Positions 8,237-17,945 are shown, counted from the first letter of the stretch. The stretch is 64,000 bases of DNA from Formivibrio citricus (GCF_900115065.1 NZ_FOVE01000006.1:62001-126000); one strand, 5' to 3'. Notes: generated from the letters alone by a model not told the origin. A program made the numbers and translations.

Positions 8237-9829
8237 ATGCTCACCACGTCCGATCTGCAATCGCGGCTGGAGCGGCTTAATGCCATCGGCATTGCCCTGT
8301 CCGGCGAGACCAATATCAACGGTTTGATGGAAACCATCCTCGTTGCGGCCAAATCGCTGGTCGGGGCGGATGCGGGAACGCTGTACCTGCGGCGCGACGA
8401 AATGCTGCATTTCGAGATCGTGATGACCGATTCGCTCGGCATTGCGCTGGGCGGCACCACCGGCAAGGCGGTGTCGCTGCCGCCCGTGCCGTTGCAGCAT
8501 GTCGACGGCTCTCCCAACCGCAACAATGTGGTGGCGTGTGCGGTGCTGGAAGACTGTACGATCAATATCGAGGACGCCTATACGGCGGAAGGATACGATT
8601 TTTCGGGAACCAGGAAGTTCGACCAATCCACCGGCTACCGCTCGCAATCGTTCCTGACCGTGCCGATGAAGAATCACGAACACGAGATCATCGGCGTGCT
8701 GCAACTCATCAATCCCACCGGGCCGGACGGCAAGGTGCACGCCTTTTCCGCCGAGGACCAGCGGCTGGTGGAATCGCTGGCTTCGCAGGCGGCGATTGCC
8801 CTGACCAACCGCCAGCTGATCCGCTCGCTCGAAGAGCTGTTCGAAGCCTTCATCAACCTGATCAACCTCGCGATCGACGACAAATCGCCCTATACCGGCG
8901 GGCACTGCCAGCGCGTGCCGGAATTGACCTTGCTGATCGCCGATGCGGTCAACCGCACGCATGAAGGGGCGCTGGCCGATTTTTCGATGAACGAGCGCGA
9001 CCGCTACGAGCTGAAAATCGCCGGCATGCTGCACGATTGCGGCAAGGTGACGACGCCGGTGCATGTCGTGGACAAGGGAACCAAGCTGCAAACGCTCTTT
9101 GACCGCATTGAACTCGTCGAAGCGCGGCTGGAAATCCTGCGCCGCGATATCGAACTGGCCTGTGTGCGCGGCGAGATTGATGCCGCCGAACGCGATGCGC
9201 AATGGGCGCAGGTCGAGGAGGATCGGGTCTTTCTGCTCCGTGCCAATGCGGGCGGAGAGTTCATGCGCGACGAGGACGTGGCTCGGGTGGCGGCGATTGC
9301 CGGCCGATCATGGATTGCGGCGGATGGCGCACCCCGCCCGCTGCTGACTGCGGACGAAGTGGAAAACCTGTCGATCCGCAAGGGCACGCTGACCGATGCC
9401 GAGCGCCAGATCATCAATCACCATGTCGAAGTGACGATCCAGATGCTGCAGGCGTTGCCGTGGCCCAAGCATCTCAAGAACGTGACCGAATTCGCCGGCG
9501 GGCACCACGAACGCATGGATGGCAAGGGCTATCCACGCGGGCTGACGCGCGATCAGATGAGCGTACAGGCGCGCATCATGGGCGTGGCGGACGTGTTCGA
9601 GGCGCTGACGGCTTGCGACCGGCCCTACAAGCACGGCATGAAACTGTCGCAGTCGCTGACCATCCTGGCGCGCATGGTGAACGAGGGACATATCGATCCG
9701 GATATCTTCGAGGTGTTCCTGCGCGAGAAAGTCTGGCTGGACTACGCGCGGCGTTACCTGCATGCGGAGCAGGCGGACGAGGTGGATGTTGAGCAATTGT
9801 TGCGGATCGCGCATGGCGAGGCACGCTGA
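8237..9829 (+). CDS. GAF and HD-GYP domain protein, predicted c-di-GMP phosphodiesterase
   Basis: A 530-residue cytoplasmic protein: an N-terminal GAF sensor (about 10-195) and an HD-GYP domain. The metal ligands are visible in TGGHCQR, HDCGK (His266-Asp267), NHHVE, GGHHERMDGKGYP (GYP at 431-433) and ADVFEALTACDRPYK. About 165 residues separate HD from GYP, roughly 100 more than in compact HD-GYP domains, filled by a charged, coiled-coil-like segment. It should hydrolyse c-di-GMP to GMP or pGpG. The ATG at 8237 follows GGAGGG. The gene stands alone downstream of the repeat. Confidence 0.92.
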   Translation: MLTTSDLQSRLERLNAIGIALSGETNINGLMETILVAAKSLVGADAGTLYLRRDEMLHFEIVMTDSLGIALGGTTGKAVSLPPVPLQHVDGSPNRNNVVACAVLEDCTINIEDAYTAEGYDFSGTRKFDQSTGYRSQSFLTVPMKNHEHEIIGVLQLINPTGPDGKVHAFSAEDQRLVESLASQAAIALTNRQLIRSLEELFEAFINLINLAIDDKSPYTGGHCQRVPELTLLIADAVNRTHEGALADFSMNERDRYELKIAGMLHDCGKVTTPVHVVDKGTKLQTLFDRIELVEARLEILRRDIELACVRGEIDAAERDAQWAQVEEDRVFLLRANAGGEFMRDEDVARVAAIAGRSWIAADGAPRPLLTADEVENLSIRKGTLTDAERQIINHHVEVTIQMLQALPWPKHLKNVTEFAGGHHERMDGKGYPRGLTRDQMSVQARIMGVADVFEALTACDRPYKHGMKLSQSLTILARMVNEGHIDPDIFEVFLREKVWLDYARRYLHAEQADEVDVEQLLRIAHGEAR

Positions 9830-10134
9830 GCGGATTGTCAACATAAAGAATGTTTGCTTTTGCTGCGCAGCAGAATAGAAAGAAAGCTGAGGGGCTTGAC
9901 CGGTGGCTTAGAAAGTCCGAAGTAAGGGATTGGGGCCGCAAACGGCATTTGATCTGCATCCTGTGGTTCCCCCCTCGTCGAAGCGCATTGCCGGCTTCGG
10001 GCGATTCGTCTCAAGTGAAATCAGCAGGCATCGGTTCGTCCCGGCTGTTCGTGGATGAATAACGATGTGCCGGACGTTTCCTTGGTTAGATGATGGCAAT
10101 CTTTTGAGTCGATTTGACCAGAAAGGGGTTCAGC
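9830..10134. other. Intergenic stretch without recognisable gene
   Basis: About 305 bases between the HD-GYP gene and a small hypothetical gene. A 70-codon frame at 9850-10062 has no family resemblance and no clear ribosome-binding site, and was not accepted. The segment ends with AGAAAGGGGTT, which serves as the ribosome-binding region for the gene at 10135. No hairpin, tRNA or confident promoter was seen. Confidence 0.5.
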
Positions 10135-10341
10135 ATGAGTAACGTGGAACTTGTAAAGGTCGAGGTGGTGGTGCATGCCACCTTGAGCGTCGATGGGAAT
10201 ACCGTTGAAGTCAGTTTTGTTGACAAGGGCGGTGGCAAGTTTGAACTGGCACCCGGGGCGGCAGCGCAGGAAACACCGATTCCGGATTATGTGATTGAGC
10301 AGATTTGGCAGAAGGCACGCTTCAATCGCGGAACCGATTGA
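10135..10341 (+). CDS. Small conserved-looking hypothetical protein
   Basis: A 68-residue soluble protein without signal peptide or membrane segment. It has two predicted strands (VELVKVEVVVHATLSVDG and NTVEVSFVDKGG) and a C-terminal helix with VIEQIWQKARFN. A good ribosome-binding site (AGAAAGGGG) precedes the ATG, and a strong terminator follows the stop, which supports it as a real gene. The family is not recognised. Confidence 0.6.
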   Translation: MSNVELVKVEVVVHATLSVDGNTVEVSFVDKGGGKFELAPGAAAQETPIPDYVIEQIWQKARFNRGTD

Positions 10342-10356
10342 TCACTGCCCTGCAGC

Positions 10357-10402
10357 AAACAACCGCCGCCGGCCTGTAAAGACTGGCGGCGGTTGTTTTT
10401 TA
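10357..10402. terminator. Bidirectional rho-independent terminator
   Basis: A perfect 13-bp stem (10358-10370 with 10385-10397) ending in a T run on the plus strand and an A run at its other edge. It lies between the converging small gene (plus) and the 537-residue gene (minus) and can serve both. Its right edge touches the TAA stop of the minus-strand gene. Confidence 0.9.
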
Positions 10403-12013
10403 GCTGCCAGCAGGCGCGAACAATACCCGTTCGTAATCGCTGCCACGTTCCAGCGCCTGAACAAGCCTGACGCGGGACAGCGATTCTCCGTCCCAAATGT
10501 CCAGCAGGCGCCCTTGGCGGTGCCAAGTGACGGGGACGACCAGCGAGGCAGGAACTTTGAGTGCCGGGGCGGCGGGAAGCAACAGGGCTTCATTGTATTT
10601 GTCCTGCCCCAAGCGGGCGAGGTCCAGCGCGCGGGCCATGACGGGCTGGGGGACGCCGGGAAGCAGGCGCAGGCCAATTTCCAGCTTTTCTTGCGTTTCC
10701 TCCAGAGAACGGACTACGCCGAGCAGGGTTTGCCCTTCCTCAAGCGCGATGCCGATCAACTGCTGCAAGCCGATGCGTGTGGCGCTGCTGGCGGGGCGGC
10801 AGAGCAGCAGTTCCTGTGCGGTGCTCTGCAAAATCTGCCACGGTTCGGTAACGGCGGAAATTTTCGGCGCGGAGTGTCGTTCTCCGCTGGCATGTCCGAA
10901 TAGCTGGATAGCCTCAAGGTCGCGTTTGCTGAGGGAGGCAACATCTTCCGGCGGTGGCGGCATGCGCCCTGCATCAACCAAGCGCTGGACATTGGCCAGT
11001 CCCAGTGCCGCGTTTGCTGTTTTGAGGGGGGGCGCCGGCCGCACCGGGCGTTCGCTGGGCTGTTCGCACCAGCGTCGATAAAGTTCTACCAGAAGGGCTT
11101 CCACGGACTGGGGGCCGAACTCGGTGCCCAAGCCGAGTTTTTGCGGCAACTCGCCTTCGCGCAACAATTTGATCCGCTTGGTGAGTACTTGGGCGAGTGC
11201 CAGCGTGTCGATTTCGCGTACGGTTTCGCCGCTCAGTGGCCGGCTGGCGCGCAAGGCCGGCGCCGGCAGTGCCAGGTCGATCTGCAAACAGGTTTTGCCG
11301 GGCAGCGCGGGCGAATGCGGCGCGAGCGAGGTGCGGGCCGCAAGGACATCCAGCCGTTTGTCGAGCCACAACAGCTGTTTGCCAGTCAGCTGGCGCGCGC
11401 CGCCCGCGACGAGCAGCAGGGCGTGGATGAGCATCGCTTGCGGCATGCTGCTGCCGTGAATTTCAATCAGGCTGTCGCGTACCGTGGTACGGGAAATGCC
11501 CGACTCTTCCGCCTGTCGATAGTAGTCGAACATTTTTTGCCAGACCGTAGCGGGAACCGGGCGGTAAATTTGCAGATAGCCCCGGGCCTCGAAAAGCGCA
11601 TAGCGCAACGCGCGTTCGGCGATCAGTGCACGGTGCTCCGCCAGAACTCCGGTATTTTCTTCTGCTGCGCGCCAGCAACGGACATAGGCCGTTTCGAACA
11701 GTGTCCACAGGGTTAGTGTTTCCTGCCAGCGTTGCAATTCGTTGGGAGCCAGGGGCAAGGGCTTGCCGACGAAGTGGATGTGCAACCCTTCCCCGGTGGT
11801 GTGCACGGCTTCGCGCAGCAGTTCCAGACTTTTCAGGAGCTCCAGAGCATCGATGCGCGACTGGTTGAGATGAGCGAGCAGTTCGCGCAGTTCCAGCGAG
11901 GATTGCTGGGTGTTGATCAGCGGGAGCAGCTTGAGCCACTCCTTGGCCTCGCGCGCATCGGCGAACGGAGGCGGACCGCCGCTGCTGACGGGAAGGACAT
12001 GATCGAAGTTCAT
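10400..12013 (-). CDS. Conserved hypothetical protein, 537 residues
   Basis: A large, mostly helical cytoplasmic protein with no signal peptide or membrane span. The N-terminus contains a proline/glycine segment (VLPVSSGGPPPFAD) and leucine-rich helices. The middle carries basic helices and a proline-rich linker (PVRPAPPLK), and the C-terminal ~100 residues look beta-rich (ASLVVPVTWHRQGRLLDIWDGE). This C-terminal part could be a PilZ-like barrel, but no RxxxR / DxSxxG signature was identified, so no function is assigned. The start overlaps the stop of the HIT gene by four bases, so the two are probably translated together. Confidence 0.75.
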   Translation of the reverse strand: MNFDHVLPVSSGGPPPFADAREAKEWLKLLPLINTQQSSLELRELLAHLNQSRIDALELLKSLELLREAVHTTGEGLHIHFVGKPLPLAPNELQRWQETLTLWTLFETAYVRCWRAAEENTGVLAEHRALIAERALRYALFEARGYLQIYRPVPATVWQKMFDYYRQAEESGISRTTVRDSLIEIHGSSMPQAMLIHALLLVAGGARQLTGKQLLWLDKRLDVLAARTSLAPHSPALPGKTCLQIDLALPAPALRASRPLSGETVREIDTLALAQVLTKRIKLLREGELPQKLGLGTEFGPQSVEALLVELYRRWCEQPSERPVRPAPPLKTANAALGLANVQRLVDAGRMPPPPEDVASLSKRDLEAIQLFGHASGERHSAPKISAVTEPWQILQSTAQELLLCRPASSATRIGLQQLIGIALEEGQTLLGVVRSLEETQEKLEIGLRLLPGVPQPVMARALDLARLGQDKYNEALLLPAAPALKVPASLVVPVTWHRQGRLLDIWDGESLSRVRLVQALERGSDYERVLFAPAGS

Positions 12014-12423
12014 GGCGTCAGGTGTTCCAGCGTGTTGCGCAAGTCGATCAGCGCTTTCGCAGGCAGCGCAACGTTGCCGGAGCGAAACGGCGCCGCCCAG
12101 ATCGATGCCGGGAAATGACTGTCTTCCTGCCAGCGCGGAATGAGATGCCAGTGCAGGTGAGGAACCTGATTGCCCAGGCTGGCAAGGTTGATCTTGTCCG
12201 GGTTCAGTGTGTGGCGGATGGCTTTTTCCACGGCATAGACTACGCGCATCAGCCGCTCGCGTTCTTGATCTTCCAGGTCGGTCATTTCAGCCGTATGGCG
12301 GTTCAGAATCACGCGGCAATATCCCGGAAAGCCGGGTTCGTCTACCAGAACCACCCGGCAAAATTCATCCTGCCATAGCAGCTCGCCGCCAGTTCCGGTG
12401 CAGAGAGGGCAGGAATCGGACAT
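12010..12423 (-). CDS. HIT-family nucleotide hydrolase
   Basis: A 137-residue histidine-triad protein. The signature HLHWHLIPRW is present near residue 90, preceded by the usual N-terminal CxxC (CPLC) and the strand GYCRVILNRH. Relatives hydrolyse dinucleoside polyphosphates (Ap4A-type) or AMP-linked substrates in the cytoplasm. It is first in a two-gene minus-strand operon with the 537-residue hypothetical gene (ATGA overlap). The exact substrate cannot be read from sequence. Confidence 0.9.
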   Translation of the reverse strand: MSDSCPLCTGTGGELLWQDEFCRVVLVDEPGFPGYCRVILNRHTAEMTDLEDQERERLMRVVYAVEKAIRHTLNPDKINLASLGNQVPHLHWHLIPRWQEDSHFPASIWAAPFRSGNVALPAKALIDLRNTLEHLTP

Positions 12424-12526
12424 CGCGAATTCTCCGTGGGACAGTAGAAATCAATTATAGGCGTTCCTGCCAAATGAGAAAGGCCCGCAAAGCCTTGCGC
12501 GGCCCCGCCGGTCGAGAGGGGGACGA

Positions 12527-13285
12527 CTATTTTGTCCAGCGGCGCATTGCCAGCACCAGGTCGTCTATGACGGGTACGCTGGCCAAGGTAACCAGCGCCA
12601 GAGCGAGCGGCACCGTCGACAGGTAGCCGATGTGTTTGAAGCCCAATGCGCCGATCAACGCACCAAGGAAGAAAGCCATAGCCATTGAGCCGAGAACCGT
12701 GAGCCGGCCCCTGTTTGCCAGCACCATGGGTTGCTTGCGCGGGTCGATCGAGTTCCAGTAAAACAGCTTGCCCAGTTCAATCCCGATATCCGTGACGATG
12801 CCGGTAATGTGAGTGGTGCGGATCTCGGCCCGCGAGAGCTTGGTGATCACCGCATTCTGGAGCCCCATGATGTAACACAGCAGCATGACGGCGACAGGGA
12901 CGAACAACCCTCTGGTTTCGGAGAGCCTGGCACCGAGAATGCCAAAGCAGAGCAGAAGCACGGCCTCAAAGAGCAGGGGGATAGCGTATTCGCTGTGCAT
13001 CCTCCTGCGCCGGGCGTAGTTGACCATCACGGCGGAACTGATTGCTCCACTCAGAAAGGAAAGCACCGCACCGGCACCCTCAAGCGCCAGTCCATATTCG
13101 CCCAGGGCAAGGTGGTCGGCCATGAGCGACACGATGCCGGTCATGTGCGACGTATATTGTTTTACCGCCAGAAACCCGCCGGCATTGGTGGCTCCCGCCA
13201 CGAAGGCCAGGGTGAAGCCCAATTGCCGGTTCGCTTTGTCCGAGCGTCTTCTTCCGGCAATGCGTCTTGCATAATTGATCGGCAT
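12527..13285 (-). CDS. YoaK/DUF1275 family membrane protein
   Basis: An inner-membrane protein of about 252 residues with roughly six hydrophobic helices. FVAGATNAGGFLAVKQYTSHMTG and the later QNAVITKLSRAEIRTTHITG with DIGIELGK are typical of the DUF1275 (YoaK) family, in which THxTG-like repeats recur in the two halves. The function is unknown in the family. The frame stays open upstream to 13366 with possible starts at 13300 and 13366; the ATG at 13285 gives the usual N-terminus but lacks a strong ribosome-binding site, so the start is uncertain. Confidence 0.85.
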   Translation of the reverse strand: MPINYARRIAGRRRSDKANRQLGFTLAFVAGATNAGGFLAVKQYTSHMTGIVSLMADHLALGEYGLALEGAGAVLSFLSGAISSAVMVNYARRRRMHSEYAIPLLFEAVLLLCFGILGARLSETRGLFVPVAVMLLCYIMGLQNAVITKLSRAEIRTTHITGIVTDIGIELGKLFYWNSIDPRKQPMVLANRGRLTVLGSMAMAFFLGALIGALGFKHIGYLSTVPLALALVTLASVPVIDDLVLAMRRWTK

Positions 13286-13440
13286 GACTTTTACATACAT
13301 CCTGCGGCTGCACCGCAGGGAGCTGATAAACCGGGCGGTCATTCTACGTCTTTGCCGGCTGCGCATGGCCGCATTTTTCGGGGAAAGTGAATAATTTGAA
13401 AAACGCCTTCTGGCGGAATGGCCCGAGCCTGTTATGCTGA

Positions 13441-14496
13441 ATGCAAGCCGAATCCCTCGACCGGAACATGCCGGCGACGATGTCCATGCCGAAAAAAAAC
13501 GAAATTGACCAGTTGCTTGCCAATTCGCGCAAGCTTGTGAAATCGCAGAGCGCGGAAGCCTTGGCCCTGGCTGAAAAAGCCCGCAACCTTGCCGCTGCCC
13601 AGCAAGCCCACGACCTCGAGGCGGCTGCGCTGTGTGTCAACGCCCAAGCCTTGCTCATGCTGAACCGGTATGACGAAACGCTTGCTGCGCTGGAGATGGC
13701 TTCCGAGTTGGCCAACAACCATCCTGTCGGTCCGCAGGAGGGTGAGATGCTCTATCTGCAGGGCCGGGCCTATTTCGCGCGCAGCCAGTACCAGGCTGCA
13801 GGGGAATGCTGGCGCCGTTGCCTCATGCTCGCGCCCGAAGCCATCAGCAACACCACGCGGGCTCGCGCGCATCTGAAGCTGGGGTTGGTGCACCTGACCC
13901 AGGAACGCTACGATATGGCGCTGGAGCACCACCGCATGGCCGAGGAATTGGCGCTGGAGGGCGACGACCCCCTGCTGCACTGCGATGCCCAGTTGCATAT
14001 CGCAGCCGATCTCATCAAGCAGGGGGCGCTTGATGAAGCCATGGGCGTTTTGAAAAGCGCCTTGCCGCAGATTCGGGCGGAACGCAATCTGGAAATGGAG
14101 GCCGAAGCGTATGGATTGATCGGCGAAATCCATCTGAAACGCGGCGAATTCGACAAGGCCGATGCGAGCCTGACCGTGGCGCTGAAAATCAACCGCCTTG
14201 TTGTCAATCTCTGCGGCGAAGCGGCCAATCTGATAGCCTTCAGTTTTTGTGAACTGGCGCGAGGCGAGAACGAAAGCGCTCTCGACTTTCTGCTGCAGGC
14301 GCGCATGCTTGCGGAAGAGGCTGGATCGAAGCGCCTCCTGGCGCGGGCAACGGCAACGCTGGCCGAAGCTTTTTATCACGCGGGCAACGAGGAGGCCGGC
14401 GCGCATTACGAGGCAGAGTATTCCCGTCTGCGTGAAGCGTTGCTGAACCAGAATGAAGAACCTGAAACCAACCCTAAAGATTCGAAGGTGGAGTGA
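13441..14496 (+). CDS. TPR-repeat protein, paralogue of the TPR half of the next gene
   Basis: A 351-residue soluble protein made of tetratricopeptide-type helix pairs, with no enzymatic domain. It aligns by eye with the N-terminal ~330 residues of the following GGDEF protein: both contain an ALxHHRxA segment, EGDDP, LDEA, a GxIHL repeat and ALxINR in the same order. This points to a tandem duplication in which one copy lacks (or lost) the GGDEF domain. The end is acidic (NQNEEPETNPKDSKVE). The next gene starts 24 bases downstream. It is probably a scaffold or modulator; its start among several early ATGs is uncertain. Confidence 0.8.
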   Translation: MQAESLDRNMPATMSMPKKNEIDQLLANSRKLVKSQSAEALALAEKARNLAAAQQAHDLEAAALCVNAQALLMLNRYDETLAALEMASELANNHPVGPQEGEMLYLQGRAYFARSQYQAAGECWRRCLMLAPEAISNTTRARAHLKLGLVHLTQERYDMALEHHRMAEELALEGDDPLLHCDAQLHIAADLIKQGALDEAMGVLKSALPQIRAERNLEMEAEAYGLIGEIHLKRGEFDKADASLTVALKINRLVVNLCGEAANLIAFSFCELARGENESALDFLLQARMLAEEAGSKRLLARATATLAEAFYHAGNEEAGAHYEAEYSRLREALLNQNEEPETNPKDSKVE

Positions 14497-14520
14497 GCGG
14501 CATCCTGCGGCTCCTGCAAA

Positions 14521-16104
14521 ATGACCGTTCCGGAAGAAATAGACAGCCTCAATCAGCGCGCGCACACCCTGTATCGGGAAAAAAGCGCTGAAGCCCAAGC
14601 GTTGGCGGAAGAAGCTTGCGCCCTGTCCGTGCGTATCGGCTACAGGCAGGGGTATCTGCACGGCCTGATCAATCATGGCCGTGCCCTGACCTTGCAGGGA
14701 GGATACCAGGAGGCCATTCCCCTGTTCGCCCATGCCCTTTCCCTGGCGGAGGAGAGCAAGCTGTCCGCCATCGTCGCCGATGCCCTGCAGGAAATCGCCC
14801 GCGCCCACTTTGCCGTAGCCGAATACGACGAAGCCTTGCAATACTGGTCTCGTTGTCTGGACGTCTCACACAGCGCGCAGGCACACGATGCCTGGCTGCG
14901 GGCCTTGATTGGGCTGGGGCAGATTTACAATGCCCACGGCGATTTCACGAGTGCGCTGGCGCATCATCGCTGGGCGCTCAACAGCTGGAAGGAAGGCGAC
15001 GATCCCACGCTCTATGTTGCCGCCGCGATCAATGTCGGAGTCGATCTTTACCAACAGCAGCGTCTGGACGAAGCACTTGAAATACTGGCCCAAACGCGCA
15101 GCGCCAACAGCGAACAGAAGGCAGAAATTCACAGCATCCTGGGCTTGATCCACCTTGCCAAAGGTTGCATGGCGCAGGCCGAGCAGGAACTCAGGGCCGC
15201 GCTGGATATCAACAGAGCCCAGGGTAATGCCCTGGGGTATGCCACCAATCTGCTCTCGCTGGGGCGGCTTGCCATGGCGCGCGGGGAGTATGACGCAGCC
15301 CAAAGCTTGCTGGAAAAGGCATTGGAAAAAGCCAATACCATGGGCACCCCCCACCTGTTGCTGCAGATCGAGCTGGCTTTGGCGGAAAGCCATGAAGCCC
15401 GCAGCGAATGGCAGCAGGCGCTGTGCCATTTCAAACGCTATCACGAACAGCAGTTGCTCCTGTCGCGCCACACTTCGCCGCACCGCATCCAGGCCATGGA
15501 GATGCAGCTGGAGGTGGAAAAGGCGCGCATGGAAAATGCGCAACTGCGACGCAAGCATGCCTCGGAACGCCAGGAGCGACGCCGCGTGGAGCGCATGGCA
15601 AGCGAAGATACCCTGACCGGACTCCTGAACCGGCGCGGCATGGAGCTGAGCGCCGACAGCCTGCTGGCACTGGCCAACGATCCGGTCTGCGCCCTGATGA
15701 TCGACGTGGATCATTTCAAGGCCACCAACGACACCTGGGGGCACGAGATCGGCGACAAGGTGCTGCGCCAGATCGGCGCTTTGCTGAAATCGGGGTGCCG
15801 GCAGGGCGACCTTGTGGCCCGTTGGGGCGGGGAAGAGTTCGCCGTACTTCTGCAGAACCGGGATGGCGCGCAAGGCGCCGAGGTGGCAGAACGATTACGC
15901 CGGCTGGTACAGGAATGGACTTGGGAGCGGATCGCGCCCGGACTGGCTGCAACCATCAGCGTCGGCGTGGCGCAATATCATGTGGACAGCGATCTGGCCG
16001 GGGTGATCCAGTGCGCCGATGAAAAACTTTACGAGGCCAAGCGTACGGGGCGCAATAAAGTCGTATTCCGGGAAGCTGTGCATCATCGCGTAGCGATGAG
16101 TTGA
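14521..16104 (+). CDS. TPR-GGDEF diguanylate cyclase
   Basis: A 527-residue cytoplasmic protein: TPR repeats (about 1-330), a charged coiled-coil linker (about 325-358), then a GGDEF domain. The active site reads GGEEF at 436-440, with MIDVDHFKATNDTWGHEIGD upstream, so it should make c-di-GMP from two GTP. The allosteric inhibitory I-site RQGD at 427-430, five residues before GGEEF, is intact, implying product inhibition. The domain order resembles TPR-linked cyclases that sense through protein contacts. It lies directly after its TPR-only paralogue. Confidence 0.93.
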   Translation: MTVPEEIDSLNQRAHTLYREKSAEAQALAEEACALSVRIGYRQGYLHGLINHGRALTLQGGYQEAIPLFAHALSLAEESKLSAIVADALQEIARAHFAVAEYDEALQYWSRCLDVSHSAQAHDAWLRALIGLGQIYNAHGDFTSALAHHRWALNSWKEGDDPTLYVAAAINVGVDLYQQQRLDEALEILAQTRSANSEQKAEIHSILGLIHLAKGCMAQAEQELRAALDINRAQGNALGYATNLLSLGRLAMARGEYDAAQSLLEKALEKANTMGTPHLLLQIELALAESHEARSEWQQALCHFKRYHEQQLLLSRHTSPHRIQAMEMQLEVEKARMENAQLRRKHASERQERRRVERMASEDTLTGLLNRRGMELSADSLLALANDPVCALMIDVDHFKATNDTWGHEIGDKVLRQIGALLKSGCRQGDLVARWGGEEFAVLLQNRDGAQGAEVAERLRRLVQEWTWERIAPGLAATISVGVAQYHVDSDLAGVIQCADEKLYEAKRTGRNKVVFREAVHHRVAMS

Positions 16105-16205
16105 TCGGGGGGGCATGTGCGGCACCTCGTGCCACAGAAGGTTTTGTGCGGATCGTGAACAGCTGCAGGGAAAGTGTTTATATGGCGCTGATCGGGGTGT
16201 GACGA

Positions 16206-17945
16206 GTGATTACCATTCTTGAAGCCAAAAAGGCCGGCATGTTCGGACGCGGCAAGCTGCTCCCCAATATCATCGCCGGGATCATTGTCGGCGTGGTCGC
16301 CTTGCCGCTGGCCATGGCTTTTGCGATTGCTTCCGGAACCAGGCCGGAGCAGGGCTTGTACACGGCGATCATCGGCGGCTTCATGGTTTCGGCGCTGGGC
16401 GGCAGCCGGGTGCAGATCGCTGGCCCGACCGGTGCTTTCATCGCCATTCTGGCTGGTGTGACTGCCAAGTACGGCATCGACGGGCTGCAGGTCGCCGGCA
16501 TCATGGCCGGGATGATGCTGGTGATCATGGGCATGACGCGAATGGGCGCGGTCCTCAAGTTCATTCCCATGCCGGTCATCGTCGGGTTCACTGCCGGGAT
16601 CGGGGTCATCATTTTCGTCGGGCAGTGGAAGGATTTCTTCGGCTTGCCTGCGGTGGGTGGAGAGCACTTCCACCAGAAGCTCTGGAATCTGGTTCTGGCT
16701 TTTCCGCAATTGAATCTGGCGACGACGCTTCTCTCCATTCTCAGTTTGTTGCTGGTGCTGTTTTCTTCCCGCATTCGAGGTTTGCAGCGGGTTCCCGGCC
16801 CGCTGGTGGCCATGGTGGCGGTGACGGTCCTGCATTCGGTTTTCCACTTCGACGGCGTCGCCACCATCGGCAGCGCCTTCGGCGGAATTCCGCAAGGGCT
16901 TCCCGGCTTCCATCTGCCGGAAACGACCCCGGCCCGCATCATCGAGTTGCTTGGTCCGGCTTTCACGATTGCCATGCTGGGCGCTATCGAGTCGCTGCTT
17001 TCGGCGATGGTGGCCGATGGCATGGCGGGCACCAAACACGATTCCAATCAGGAACTCATCGGCCAGGGGCTGGCGAACATCGTTACCCCGCTTTTTGGCG
17101 GCTTCCCCGCGACTGGCGCGATTGCCCGTACCGCGACCAATATCCGCAATGGTGGCACCAGCCCGCTCGCGGGGATCACGCACACGCTGACCCTGGTTGC
17201 GACTATCGTTTTTCTCGCGCCGCTGGCTTCGGACATCCCGCTGGCCGTGCTCTCGGCCATCCTGTTCGTCGTGGCCTGGAACATGAGCGAGGTGAAGCAT
17301 TTCGCCAGCATCGTGCGTCGTGCCCCGCGCGCCGATGTCGCGATCCTGATCATCACGTTCATCCTGACCGTGTTTGCCGATCTGGTCATCGCGGTCAATA
17401 TCGGTGTGATCCTGGCGATCCTGCAATTCATGCGCCGCATGGCTGCCAGCGTGGAAGTCCAGCAACTGGGCGAGCAGGAACTCAAGATGGAGCTGCTCAA
17501 CCAGGGCTTGTTCGAGGTGCCGCGCGGCCTGCTGGTTTACGAGATCGAAGGGCCTTTCTTCTTCGGTGCGGTTGAAAACCTCGAGCGCGCGCTACTGCAG
17601 ACCCACACCGATCCGCATATCCTGATTCTGCGCTTGCGGCGCGTGCCGTTCATGGACATCACGGGGCTGCAGTTGCTGGAAGAAGTGATCGGGAAGCTGC
17701 AAAAACGCGGGGTGCGCGTCATGTTGTGCGAAGCGAACGAGCGCGTGCGCGCCAAGATGTGGAAGGCCGGCATTCTGTACCAACTGCGCGAAGGTGATTT
17801 CTCCGACGAGTTTGCCCCGCTGCTGGCGCGGGCTTCGGCCTACCTCAGCGAACACCCGGACGGCCCGCCCGGACGCCTCAGCGAGTTTGCCCAGAATTTT
17901 CTCAAGACCAGCCGGCGCTTTTTCAATAGCCAGGATATTGGCTAG
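16206..17945 (+). CDS. SulP-family anion transporter with STAS domain
   Basis: A 579-residue inner-membrane transporter. About 10-12 hydrophobic helices cover residues 15-425, opening with the SulP pattern LLPNIIAGIIVGVVALPLAMAFAIASG and GSRVQIAGPTGAF. The C-terminal STAS domain (about 440-555) includes EGPFFFGAVENLE and MDITGLQLLEE. The family moves sulfate, bicarbonate or dicarboxylates; the substrate here is not determined. GTG at 16206 is used because no nearby ATG precedes the conserved N-terminus. The stop codon lies inside the 82-bp palindromic element downstream. Confidence 0.9.
   Translation: MITILEAKKAGMFGRGKLLPNIIAGIIVGVVALPLAMAFAIASGTRPEQGLYTAIIGGFMVSALGGSRVQIAGPTGAFIAILAGVTAKYGIDGLQVAGIMAGMMLVIMGMTRMGAVLKFIPMPVIVGFTAGIGVIIFVGQWKDFFGLPAVGGEHFHQKLWNLVLAFPQLNLATTLLSILSLLLVLFSSRIRGLQRVPGPLVAMVAVTVLHSVFHFDGVATIGSAFGGIPQGLPGFHLPETTPARIIELLGPAFTIAMLGAIESLLSAMVADGMAGTKHDSNQELIGQGLANIVTPLFGGFPATGAIARTATNIRNGGTSPLAGITHTLTLVATIVFLAPLASDIPLAVLSAILFVVAWNMSEVKHFASIVRRAPRADVAILIITFILTVFADLVIAVNIGVILAILQFMRRMAASVEVQQLGEQELKMELLNQGLFEVPRGLLVYEIEGPFFFGAVENLERALLQTHTDPHILILRLRRVPFMDITGLQLLEEVIGKLQKRGVRVMLCEANERVRAKMWKAGILYQLREGDFSDEFAPLLARASAYLSEHPDGPPGRLSEFAQNFLKTSRRFFNSQDIG

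Noticed and set aside
9850-10062. A 70-codon plus-strand frame in the gap after the HD-GYP gene
   Set aside because: No family resemblance, no clear ribosome-binding site, and composition unlike a real gene.
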